DNA of 64,000 bases from MADRE3 sp963718195 (GTDB taxonomy: Bacteria; Desulfobacterota; Desulfobulbia; Desulfobulbales; Desulfocapsaceae). The notes under the pieces were generated by a model. The model ran no database searches, had not been told where the DNA came from, and saw nothing but the letters and a program-made list of their open reading frames with translations. Positions 37,551 to 46,089 of the stretch are shown here, piece after piece. The stretch covers positions 28,309-92,308 of the forward strand of contig CAVQYQ010000002.1 of assembly GCA_963718195.1 (NCBI GenBank), given 5' to 3'. How positions within the stretch are numbered: position 1 is the first letter of the stretch; each line of letters opens with the position of its first letter. Both the position numbers and the translations under genes were made by a program.

Positions 37551-39470
37551 CTAGCGTCTTCTCGAACCGGTCCGGAGTGCGAGTTCAGCAGCTTTTCTGC
37601 ATTCGTTTGGCCATTCGGGGATGAAGAGCAATTTTTTTTCTCTGGCTATCTGGTTCAAAAGGGCACGGGTTTCGGCAGTCTGTAGTTGTGCCAGAGATTT
37701 AATGGTGTTTTCTACCCAGCTTTCCTCCCGTTTTTCCACGGGTAGCTCAGGTAAAGATGTTGCAATGATTTTGGCTGCAACTGTCAAAAGGGCTTTCGGC
37801 ATCGCCTTCTGTGCTGCCTGTCGAAGATATGAATATAAAAAGACCTTGTGCTCCTGGTTTGCGAGATCAAGCAATGGAGCGATAGCTTTGATCAGCCAGT
37901 CCGGCGGGTTTCTCCTGAGACCCCCGAGTACACGCTCGCCAATATATGAAGCGATCTCTGTCTTGTACAGAAAAGCAAAAAATGGGTAACAGCGTCGGGG
38001 TACAGCATTAAAGATGTCAGGAGCAATTACATTATCCTGAAACGATTCCATTAATTGCAGTTGTGGCAGAGCTGCCAGCATTTCTCCTGGTGGCAGATTA
38101 GCGGCAAACTGGCACAGATACTGATAAGACTGTAGGTCAACATTACTGCCGCTTACCAGTATTTCGTTGACGACGTATGGCCAGAGAATTTTACTCTCTT
38201 TAGCATCACAGAGCTGGGCGGTGAGGAAGAGGAGATGAAGAGCATTACTGTGACTTGATCTTCGCAGGGGTTCCACCATCAGTTTTATTGTCGATGATAT
38301 TCTCACCTGTTTTTCCTGGCTCAAAATGATGTGTAATCCGGAGCCGAGAATTTCCCATTGTGTCTCGGTGAGTTTCGAAGACAGGATTTCCCGGAAAACC
38401 TGCTGCATGCGAATCTGGGTTTGCAATGTCTGGTTATGCTGCGCCAATTGCATAACAATAGAAAGTGTTTCATTCTGCCCTGAATTTTCCGGAATACTAG
38501 CGAGAATCCTGGGGTGAAGCCTGTTTTTTGAGGTAAATTCCTGGATCTGATCAACCGTCATGCTTGGCGTATCTGGAAATATTCTGCCGCCGACGTCTTC
38601 GTCTTCGGCAATTTCCATATCTGCATCGTCCAGCGGTCTTCTGATGATGGAGACAAGAAGATTGATTGACTCCTGAGATTTTTTGTCTTTGGTCTCTTTT
38701 TCCAGTTTTCTGAGAATGGAGGCAAGGGCGTTTATATGGGTATGAGTGGTCACCCGATTCCTGATGTCTTCTTCAGCCCTCTTATCGAAGCTGACCGCCT
38801 TGGCGAGCAAACGGGCAACATCATCCCAGGATGCATGGGGCAGGGCACTCATGTCGATGCTATTATCAGAGAGCTTGTCTGGAAGGGCATCAAGAAATTC
38901 CCTGCACTGATCGATCTCATGCCTTTTCAACCCATAGGCCGATAATGAATCTATGAAAGATGAGATATTCTCGGTTGCCTGTCCAGATGTGTCATCAGAA
39001 ATTGAACCATCCTGTCGGGCAAGAAACTCTTTAAGCTTGACATCGATAGAGTGGGGAAGCTGGTCGACTGCGATCTGGGTAAATTGTTTGGCGGCGAGAA
39101 TCTCTGCTTTAAAAGAAATCATTTTTCGAACAAAGACATGAACCTCCGACATCGATATTTCCCGGTCGATTGTGATAGCTGTTATACCAAGAGTCGATAT
39201 CATCTCCTTAAATTCCTGAACAAAAGGATGATCAGGATCAATTTCAGCACCTTCGAGCATCAGGGAGTTACCGTAGTCCTGGAGTACCACCGATGGGTTG
39301 TCGCCTGCCAGGGCAGCGAGCAGTACCATGAAGCGGTTGGTTGCTTTGTCTAAAATTGCGTGCCCTTTCGGGTAATAGATGCCTATTTTAAAAAGCCGTT
39401 GTAATGAACTGATGAATTCGTTGAGGGTTGCCGGGTCAGCGAGCGATTCATGATTGTTCTGTATACTCAT
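37551..39470 (-). CDS. HEAT-like repeat protein of unknown function
   Basis: A 639-residue soluble, largely helical protein that I do not recognise. The first 120 residues (KIGIYYPKGHAILDKATNRF ... LMLEGAEIDPDHPFVQEF) resemble the N-terminal domain of the HD-GYP protein encoded just downstream. The remainder is a long run of helices of the HEAT/ARM type, especially residues 350-620. No catalytic motif or membrane segment is visible. Co-transcription with the HD-GYP gene suggests a shared signalling role. Confidence 0.7.
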   Translation of the reverse strand: MSIQNNHESLADPATLNEFISSLQRLFKIGIYYPKGHAILDKATNRFMVLLAALAGDNPSVVLQDYGNSLMLEGAEIDPDHPFVQEFKEMISTLGITAITIDREISMSEVHVFVRKMISFKAEILAAKQFTQIAVDQLPHSIDVKLKEFLARQDGSISDDTSGQATENISSFIDSLSAYGLKRHEIDQCREFLDALPDKLSDNSIDMSALPHASWDDVARLLAKAVSFDKRAEEDIRNRVTTHTHINALASILRKLEKETKDKKSQESINLLVSIIRRPLDDADMEIAEDEDVGGRIFPDTPSMTVDQIQEFTSKNRLHPRILASIPENSGQNETLSIVMQLAQHNQTLQTQIRMQQVFREILSSKLTETQWEILGSGLHIILSQEKQVRISSTIKLMVEPLRRSSHSNALHLLFLTAQLCDAKESKILWPYVVNEILVSGSNVDLQSYQYLCQFAANLPPGEMLAALPQLQLMESFQDNVIAPDIFNAVPRRCYPFFAFLYKTEIASYIGERVLGGLRRNPPDWLIKAIAPLLDLANQEHKVFLYSYLRQAAQKAMPKALLTVAAKIIATSLPELPVEKREESWVENTIKSLAQLQTAETRALLNQIAREKKLLFIPEWPNECRKAAELALRTGSRRR

Positions 39471-40047
39471 AAGAACACATGGATGGGGTTAGCGGCGCGG
39501 CCGGGGTACGAAATAAAATTACGTGAATTAGCCATGATAACCAATATGAATCATAATTTAATGATAATCAGGTTTATAAAAAAAAGCTAATCAATAAAAC
39601 GGGTAATTCTAGGTAGTAGCTTCTGCAACACACTGAAATAATTATCTGACGAGCCTTTTGCAAAATGATGATTTTTGTTCAACGTCAAGGCATGCGAAAA
39701 ATTTTTACCACAGGCATACAATTGATATTCCGAGGATAAAAATTTAAGCATAACGTAGAGGTTGAGCGGAAAGAACGTTTTGCAAGTGGCTCTGACTGAA
39801 AAAAAGAGCGAGAAGCTGGAAGTAAAAAGTTGATGGATAGCCTGCTGTGCAGATCGATCTAAATTTTTTCACCTGGCAGCTAACAAGGTATGGACCGAAA
39901 AGGCAGAGCCTTAGACACACAAGAACTATTTTTCTGCTGAAAACTGTTAAAAATAGTTGAAAACCATTATACTTTTTATGACTGTCCTGTGAATGGATGG
40001 ATGTCATACCCATTATTGTCACTGCAGGAGTCGCTACGTGAGGGGAA
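39471..40047. other. Divergent intergenic region holding a MITE-like repeat
   Basis: This stretch lies between the divergent 639- and 760-residue genes. It contains the repeat at 39651-39792 and AT-rich DNA, but no gene. The promoters for both sides should be here, though I see no clear consensus elements. Confidence 0.5.
39651..39792 (+). repeat. MITE-like repeat, copy 1 (142 bp)
   Basis: Terminal inverted repeats GAGCCTTTTGCAAAA and (complement of the right end) GAGCCACTTGCAAAA differ at two of 15 positions. The copy is flanked by TGAC on both sides (39647-39650 and 39793-39796), a likely 4-bp target duplication. A second, inverted copy is at 43741-43881. No coding capacity. Confidence 0.85.
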
Positions 40048-42330
40048 ATGGAGATAAATAAAGACAAACAGACACAAGCCCTGGCAAAAGCAAAATCGAT
40101 AATCTCTGATGCAGAGAAAAAACGAGAAGCTGCGCGTGTTGAAAAAGGTGTGCAGAAATTAATGCTCGGGGAGTTTGAAGCTCTTTATAGCGATGAGTTA
40201 GTTGAAAATCTTGCTTCCTATATGCTCAACAAATATATCCTGGACGAACCACAGGAAGCAAATGAAGTCCTTGAGAAACTGGGTGAGAGTCTCTGCAGTC
40301 AGCAGGCTGATATACGTGAACGCTCCCTGATGGTTCTCTCCGTATTTTCCGAGATTATAATAGAGGAAAAATTTCAAGAATTTCAGCTGAGATTATCTAA
40401 CATTCTCATTGAATGGCTGAGGGTTGAGGATGAATTTATTGCCGGTTTTGAGTTGGTCTGTACCCAGCTCCAGAAAATTATTCTGGAAATGCTTTACAAC
40501 GAACAATGGTCTGAGATCGAAAGCCATCTTGGCGTGGTGCACCAGATAACCACCGGAGAAATTGTAAAGGGCAATTTGATCCAGAGTATGTCTGCAAAGA
40601 TACATGAGAATCTGGCAGAGCCTGATATTCTCGATAAACTGGTGACTGCCTATCTTGATGAAAATGACGACAGGCGCGATGTTGTTGAGCGATTGTTAAT
40701 ACACTTCGGCCGTTTTGGTGCGCTCTTTCTTGTCCAGAAAATGATCTACTCCAACAGCAAGGAGGATCGTTTTGCGCTCATAGACCTCATTCCCCGGGTT
40801 GGGGAGGTAACGATTCCAGTACTTGTCGAGTGTCTGGAGGACGATCCGCAATGGTTCGTTGTCCGGAACATCATATTCATCATTTCCCGCCTTGAAAATT
40901 CCGATTTGTACTCTGTGGCCGAGTCATACCTGAACCACAGCGATTTCAGGGTGCAGCAGCAGGTCATTAACTGTATTGAAATGCTTGGTGGGACCCATTT
41001 ACGGAAGCGGCTGATTACGGCATTGATGCGCGTCAATGATGATCTCAAGGGACAGATCATAAATCAGTTGGGACAATTCCCGGATGACGATGTTGGCGAT
41101 GCCTTTCTATCCCTGCTCGAGAATAGAAATGACATAGCTCGTCATGTCCATGATGATCTGGTGTTAAAGTTGTGCATCAGGATTAAATGTTACCCACAGG
41201 CTGGCGCGATTTCCTGTCTGGAAGAATTGGTCCAGGAAAGACAGCATCGCTATGGTGCAAAGGACAGGATTGTTATTGAAGCTTCTACTTCTCTTCAGGA
41301 GCTCGAAAAAAAGGTAGTTGGTGAATTGTCCAACGTCGATGAGAATGACGCGGATACCGTCATTGATCAGGTAAGCAGCGCAGATGACATTGATGTTCAG
41401 ATCTCAGAAGATGAGGGGGAATCACTTTTCAGCAGCGATGAAATGGAACATTTCTCAGCCGGGGCCGATATCAGTGAAACACTAACTGATTCTGTTATGC
41501 AAGAGGATGGCGATCTGGTTGAACCTGATGCTGGGAAGTTGTCTCATGTCAGTCGGGAACAACATTTGATGATCTGGAGCAACCTCTATGAAGAAATGAG
41601 TGAAGAAGAAGCCGATGCCTTTTTTGCATTACTTGAGCCAGTGTCGTACAAAGCGAATGATGAAATAGTGAGCCGGGGTGATATGGTCACCAGCATGTTC
41701 TTTATTGACGCTGGTTTTGCCGGCCTGTCCTATACTGACAGGGAAGGAGAAATTCTTCTGACCGGGCTGCAGCCTGGGGATTTAATCGGCAGCCAGGGGT
41801 TTGTTCAGGGAGTCGAGTGGACCATTTCATTTTTGGCTCAAACTGACCTGCAGGTAAGGATACTGGAGCTGGATCGTTTTGGAAAACTTGCTGAACAATA
41901 CCCCGATCTTTCTCAAACCCTGCACTATTACTATAATCACTATGATGTGATCCCGTACCTGGTTAATCTTACAGAAGACAAGGACAGGGAACCTCTTCAG
42001 GAAGAGATTACCGTGGATGGTGTGTCATTATTTCATGACTCTTCAGGTGAGTTGATAGAGGAAAAAATTGTTGGTTCTCTGCAATATATTGCCTGCGGGG
42101 GATATTGTTTAACCCTGCCGTTTGTTCATCAGGATAATACTGAAGAAATTTTAGGACGGCAGGTGTCTTCAGAGATAAAACTCGAAGATGGATCCGAGAA
42201 AAAATGCTTTGGTGTGATTGCAGGTGCCGGGTCTCATTCCCAGGATGACCAGGCAATCTTTGTCTATGTGAAGTTTTATCATCCTTTGAATAAAGCAGAA
42301 TATAACTGTTCAATTCTCACGATAATGTGA
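40048..42330 (+). CDS. HEAT-repeat protein with cyclic nucleotide-binding domain
   Basis: A 760-residue protein. After a charged N-terminal helix, residues 50-420 are helical HEAT-like repeats (for example VGEVTIPVLVECLEDDPQWF and SDFRVQQQVINCIEMLGG). An acidic linker follows, then a cNMP-binding domain about residues 530-640 (VSYKANDEIVSRGDMVTSMF, GLQPGDLIGSQGFV). The last 110 residues are beta-rich and may be a PilZ-like fold, but a PilZ RxxxR motif is not clear. It may respond to cAMP or cGMP. The ATG at 40048 directly follows AGGGGAA. The flanking MITE-like copies bracket this gene and the next two. Confidence 0.75.
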   Translation: MEINKDKQTQALAKAKSIISDAEKKREAARVEKGVQKLMLGEFEALYSDELVENLASYMLNKYILDEPQEANEVLEKLGESLCSQQADIRERSLMVLSVFSEIIIEEKFQEFQLRLSNILIEWLRVEDEFIAGFELVCTQLQKIILEMLYNEQWSEIESHLGVVHQITTGEIVKGNLIQSMSAKIHENLAEPDILDKLVTAYLDENDDRRDVVERLLIHFGRFGALFLVQKMIYSNSKEDRFALIDLIPRVGEVTIPVLVECLEDDPQWFVVRNIIFIISRLENSDLYSVAESYLNHSDFRVQQQVINCIEMLGGTHLRKRLITALMRVNDDLKGQIINQLGQFPDDDVGDAFLSLLENRNDIARHVHDDLVLKLCIRIKCYPQAGAISCLEELVQERQHRYGAKDRIVIEASTSLQELEKKVVGELSNVDENDADTVIDQVSSADDIDVQISEDEGESLFSSDEMEHFSAGADISETLTDSVMQEDGDLVEPDAGKLSHVSREQHLMIWSNLYEEMSEEEADAFFALLEPVSYKANDEIVSRGDMVTSMFFIDAGFAGLSYTDREGEILLTGLQPGDLIGSQGFVQGVEWTISFLAQTDLQVRILELDRFGKLAEQYPDLSQTLHYYYNHYDVIPYLVNLTEDKDREPLQEEITVDGVSLFHDSSGELIEEKIVGSLQYIACGGYCLTLPFVHQDNTEEILGRQVSSEIKLEDGSEKKCFGVIAGAGSHSQDDQAIFVYVKFYHPLNKAEYNCSILTIM

Positions 42331-42596
42331 TGTCGGCAGAAGCAACGGTGCACTGTTTCATACAATAATAAAATCAGCATGTTGCAGGAATCAGCTGTTG
42401 GTTTAAGAACAATGTGTGTATCAACGGTATTTCTACTGTCATTGGTATTTCGTCTGTTTCCCCTTTGTCTCTTTATGATGTTTGATTGCAGTTATCCTGC
42501 ATTGGCCGCTGTTTTTATGGTGCCTGGATTTATGGGCCTCAGCGATCAGCAGGCAATAGCACCATTGTATCTGAAAAAAACAGGAGGATGATCTGA
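42331..42596. other. Short gap with a doubtful hydrophobic reading frame
   Basis: A 70-codon plus-strand frame (42379-42591) encodes a hydrophobic peptide but has no ribosome-binding site. A GGAGG near 42583 serves the next gene instead. I see no other feature. Confidence 0.35.
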
Positions 42597-43472
42597 ATGG
42601 GTATGGGGCTTTTTCTTGGGTTGACCACGATAGATATCCTTTACGGAGTAGATACACATCCGCTGTCAAATGAGAAACTAAAGGCTGAATGGCAGCTCGC
42701 ATTTGCCGGAGGGCCTGCCGCGAATGCGGCGATCACATTTTCTGCCCTGGGTAATGAGAGTAGTCTGTGCAGTGGGTTGGGAAATCATCCTGCAGCACAG
42801 CTTGCTCTGAGGGACCTGGTAGCATATGGCGTTAGGTTTCATGATTTCTCGGCCCACCCTGAAAAAGAACCTGTCATATCCTCTATCCTTATTAATTCGG
42901 TTACAGGCGATCGCTGTGTGATTTATTCAAATACCGATGAGCGATCTCTCAGAGATGAAAGTGACTACCAGGTTTTACTGGATAATTGTCAGGTATTGCT
43001 GCTTGATGGGTACTACCTGGGTCAGGCTGTTGAGCTTGCAAAACTGGCACAAGAGCGTGGCGTGAAAGTTGTCCTGGATGGAGGATCATGGAAAGATGAT
43101 CTCGATCATCTTCTTCCCTATATTGATTATGCCATCTGTTCGGAAAATTTTCTGCCACCAGGGTGCACTGACCTGAAATCAGTCCTTGAATACTTATCAC
43201 TGCATAAAATGTCAGGTTGCGCCGTGAGCAGGGGAGGCAATTCTATTGTTACCCGTGAAGGTGAAAAAATCTGTTCTCTCGAGGTAAATCAAGTGGAAAC
43301 AGTTGATACCCTGGGGGCCGGTGATATACTGCATGGTGCCTTCTGTGACGCTATTCTCACCTGTTCCTTCATGAGCAGCCTTGAAAGGGCTGCTGCGGTA
43401 GCTTCAGAATCATGTCGACACTATGGACCACGGCAGTGGATAGCAGAGGGTAACCATGGCATGGATAGTTGA
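42597..43472 (+). CDS. PfkB-family carbohydrate kinase
   Basis: A 291-residue ribokinase-type sugar kinase. It has the N-terminal GGPAANAAITFSALG glycine motif about residue 38 and the C-terminal PfkB signature DTLGAGDILHGAF with the catalytic Asp. The substrate cannot be read from sequence; the family includes kinases for ribose, fructose phosphates, adenosine and others. A GGAGG site precedes the ATG at 42597, with a second ATG at 42603. It is probably transcribed with the small gene downstream. Confidence 0.9.
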   Translation: MGMGLFLGLTTIDILYGVDTHPLSNEKLKAEWQLAFAGGPAANAAITFSALGNESSLCSGLGNHPAAQLALRDLVAYGVRFHDFSAHPEKEPVISSILINSVTGDRCVIYSNTDERSLRDESDYQVLLDNCQVLLLDGYYLGQAVELAKLAQERGVKVVLDGGSWKDDLDHLLPYIDYAICSENFLPPGCTDLKSVLEYLSLHKMSGCAVSRGGNSIVTREGEKICSLEVNQVETVDTLGAGDILHGAFCDAILTCSFMSSLERAAAVASESCRHYGPRQWIAEGNHGMDS

Positions 43473-43522
43473 GTTTCAAACGATTTTACTACTTAATAAA
43501 GACAGAAGATGGAGCGAATTAT

Positions 43523-43735
43523 ATGGAAAAGGATCATCATAAGATTGGAGATCGACTTGTAAACGCACTCAAAGATCCGCACCATTCTGAGAGTCAGGAA
43601 AGTTTTGCCAAGGCACTTGAGCTGACCAAGGCGTATGCCGGTTCAGGGGCTGTAACTCATTTTGGTGCTGTTGCCAGGCTTTTTTATGATCTTTTCGAAA
43701 TGTTTGAAACAGGCAGAGATCCAAGAGAAAAATGA
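43523..43735 (+). CDS. Small conserved-looking protein of unknown function
   Basis: A 70-residue, mostly helical protein (MEKDHHKIGDRLVNALKDPH ...). The open frame extends upstream to a TTG at 43469, but the ATG at 43523 with GGAG before it is preferred. I do not recognise a family. The MITE-like copy begins six bases after its stop, within the possible terminator region. Confidence 0.55.
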   Translation: MEKDHHKIGDRLVNALKDPHHSESQESFAKALELTKAYAGSGAVTHFGAVARLFYDLFEMFETGRDPREK

Positions 43736-43740
43736 CACCT

Positions 43741-43881
43741 GAGCCACTTGCAAAACGCCCTTTTCGCTCAACCTCTGCGTTATGCTTAAAATTTTTCCTG
43801 GGAATATCAATTATATGCCTGCGGTAAAAATTTTTCGCATGCCTTGACGCTGAACGAAAATCATCATTTTGCAAAAGGCTC
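43741..43881 (-). repeat. MITE-like repeat, copy 2 (141 bp, inverted)
   Basis: Reverse-complement copy of 39651-39792 with the same terminal inverted repeats (GAGCCACTTGCAAAA at the left). ACCT lies on both sides (43737-43740 and 43882-43885), a second, different 4-bp duplication. By eye most of the 141 bases match copy 1. It ends 13 bases before the stop of the HD-domain gene. Confidence 0.85.
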
Positions 43882-43894
43882 ACCTGTTTAATCT

Positions 43895-44836
43895 TTAATC
43901 TGTTCCTGGTGGACGTCGCTGCAGATAAATGAATATCTCCTCGGGACGGTGATGGCATTTGCTGACTACCTTTTGCAGGTAATTGATGTTGGCTTTTATA
44001 TTCTCTTTGTACAAATCTCTGTCGAGATTCCAGCGCTGTTTGAAATGTCCTCTCATCGCAGGGGCTCTGTCTTCCAGCACGTGTTCGAGTCTTCTGGTGA
44101 TGACGTTATGATAGAACGACTCAGTTTCTCTCATTAATTCAAATGCTGACTGGTGATCGATAACCCCACCCGCCCGTCGTTCCTGGTAGAGATGAGGAAG
44201 TTGCTCGAGATAATAGCGATCAGCCATCTGGGCCAAAATGTCCGCTGTCCCTACGATTTGGGCGATAAGCTTGATCTCGGTCGAGCTGAAATCTATTGAC
44301 TGAAAATCGAGATCAATATTGGTACCGCGAATTATTGCATTACAGTCTGTCCACAGATGATAATCAAGCTTGCTGAATTCCAGGTAACTTGCCAGCATAT
44401 CAATCGATCGAGTTTCGTGGCAGCGTGTATATTCAGCCCCGTTTTCAGCAGTATCGAACGATCTGAGCAGAAGGCCGGTATCGTGAAAGTATGCGCTCAG
44501 CATTCCTTTTAAAACAGTTTCGGGGGAGAATATCTTTCCCTGTAACGACAGACCGTGGAACAACCTGATCGTTGCAAGAGCGACTGCATAGGTATGCCTC
44601 AGGTCATGATATTTATTACTGTTTTCTTTGAAACCAGGGTGGTTTCCCCTGAAAATATTCTGAATATCATGGTGAATCGAGCTGATTTGTCTGATGTTTG
44701 TGGAGGCGGCAGTGAGTTGTATGAGGTGCACAATCTCATCGAGAGGGTCAGCGCTCACTCCCGAATCAAAAATCCTGAACAGCTGAAAATTGGTTTCAGG
44801 ATCTGGAGATACCATGGATGTATGCATTTTGTACAA
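43895..44836 (-). CDS. HD-domain phosphohydrolase-like protein
   Basis: A 313-residue protein with an HD-type metal site: NKYHDLRHTYAVALATIRL (first His) and LSAYFHDTGLLLRS (HD pair), then RCHETRSIDMLASYL and later conserved acidic residues in IVGTADILAQMADRYYLEQL. It lacks the GYP motif and so is not an HD-GYP enzyme. Its substrate is unknown; related proteins are often nucleotide phosphohydrolases or cyclic-nucleotide phosphodiesterases. The gene is divergent from the REC-GGDEF gene. Confidence 0.78.
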   Translation of the reverse strand: MYKMHTSMVSPDPETNFQLFRIFDSGVSADPLDEIVHLIQLTAASTNIRQISSIHHDIQNIFRGNHPGFKENSNKYHDLRHTYAVALATIRLFHGLSLQGKIFSPETVLKGMLSAYFHDTGLLLRSFDTAENGAEYTRCHETRSIDMLASYLEFSKLDYHLWTDCNAIIRGTNIDLDFQSIDFSSTEIKLIAQIVGTADILAQMADRYYLEQLPHLYQERRAGGVIDHQSAFELMRETESFYHNVITRRLEHVLEDRAPAMRGHFKQRWNLDRDLYKENIKANINYLQKVVSKCHHRPEEIFIYLQRRPPGTD

Positions 44837-45142
44837 TTTCTGGATTAATGGATAGTGCTTATTGCACTAATATTATCATGGAAATTATATACTAAGGGAT
44901 TGAAGAGATGTAAATGCTAACATGTCCGGGGTCTTGACTCTTTGAAAAGATGAAATCATAAAAGCCTCATTCATGTGAAAATCGAGATACCAGGAATTGT
45001 GGTAAATAAATAAAAGAAAAGTTAAATAAGATACTGCAATATTGGACATTGTCTTTCAGACACGCTAGAATGTTCGTAAGATTGTGTAAAAAGAGCGCAT
45101 ATCAATTAATCACTCTGGCCTGGACTATTTAAAACCATCACG
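44837..45142. other. Divergent promoter region
   Basis: About 305 AT-rich bases between the HD-domain and REC-GGDEF genes. A small inverted repeat, AGTGC-TTATT-GCACT, lies at 44854-44868 near the HD gene start. I see no clear promoter consensus and no gene. Confidence 0.4.
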
Positions 45143-46036
45143 ATGGATAATAACAGCATAGCAACAATTCTTGTTGTGGATGATGATGAGCTGGTAAGGA
45201 AAACCCTCAGTGTTCTCGTTACATCCCTTGGATATCATTGTCACCTTGCCTCAGATGGGGTGGAAGCGACGAAGGTGCTGAAATCAACAAAATGTGATTT
45301 GGTTCTTTCTGATGTTATCATGCCCAATATGGACGGTATGGAGCTGTTGAAGTATATCATCAGGCATCACACCGAAACCGATGTTATTATTGCTACAGGC
45401 TATAATGAGCGGACCAGCTATGCAGACGTGATCAGAGCTGGAGCGATTGATTTTATCAAAAAACCCATAGACCAGTCGGAGCTCGAAGCAAAGCTTGCCA
45501 GGGCATTGCGCGAGAGGAGCATGGTCCGTAAACTTGAGGAACTGTCGATGTGTGACAGCCTCACCTCTCTTTTGAACAGGCGCGCATTCGATCTGCGTTT
45601 TCCAAGAGAAGTTGAGCGGGCGGATCGCCAGAGCTACTCGCTTTATCTTGCCATAATAGACGTTGATAATTTCAAGGATTACAACGATTCATACGGGCAC
45701 GATGCAGGAGATAAAGTTCTCATAGCGCTCAGCGATATCATGAGGGAAGGAACGCGTAACAGCGTTGATCTCTGTTTTCGTCTCGGTGGCGATGAGTTTG
45801 CTGTGTTATTACCACAAACGACTGCGACCCAGGCAACTGAAATTGTACAGCGTATCCTGTTGAAATTTGTAGAAAGTGACTTTGCCGGGACGACTCTTTC
45901 CATTGGTATCATTTCGTGTTTCCGCAAAAAAGAAGTCCGTGCTCTGGAAGACCTTGCCAACATGTTGAAGCGCGCTGACCAGGCGATGTATGACGCCAAG
46001 GCATCAGGGAAAAACTGTGTTATCTGCCGTATTTAG
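45143..46036 (+). CDS. Response regulator with GGDEF diguanylate cyclase domain
   Basis: A 297-residue protein with an N-terminal receiver (ILVVDDDELVRKT; phosphoacceptor in LVLSDVIMPNMDG) and a C-terminal GGDEF domain (DSLTSLLNRRAFD, then RLGGDEFAVLLPQ). The intact GGDEF signature predicts cyclic-di-GMP synthesis controlled by phosphorylation. With the HD-GYP protein 8 kb away, the region holds both making and breaking enzymes for the messenger. No cognate kinase is adjacent. Confidence 0.94.
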   Translation: MDNNSIATILVVDDDELVRKTLSVLVTSLGYHCHLASDGVEATKVLKSTKCDLVLSDVIMPNMDGMELLKYIIRHHTETDVIIATGYNERTSYADVIRAGAIDFIKKPIDQSELEAKLARALRERSMVRKLEELSMCDSLTSLLNRRAFDLRFPREVERADRQSYSLYLAIIDVDNFKDYNDSYGHDAGDKVLIALSDIMREGTRNSVDLCFRLGGDEFAVLLPQTTATQATEIVQRILLKFVESDFAGTTLSIGIISCFRKKEVRALEDLANMLKRADQAMYDAKASGKNCVICRI

Positions 46037-46054
46037 TCGGTCTGTCCAACTGGG

Positions 46055-46074
46055 TCACCCCACAGCTGGGGTGA
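46055..46074. terminator. Hairpin between convergent genes
   Basis: TCACCCCA-CAGC-TGGGGTGA forms an 8-bp stem between the ends of the REC-GGDEF gene and purF. There is no long T-run on either strand, so a shared weak terminator is only probable. Confidence 0.5.
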
Positions 46075-46089
46075 TAGAAACCCAGCAGC

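Noticed and set aside
42379..42591. 70-codon hydrophobic frame before the PfkB gene
   Set aside because: No ribosome-binding site, and the GGAGG near its end belongs to the next gene. It may be a chance frame.
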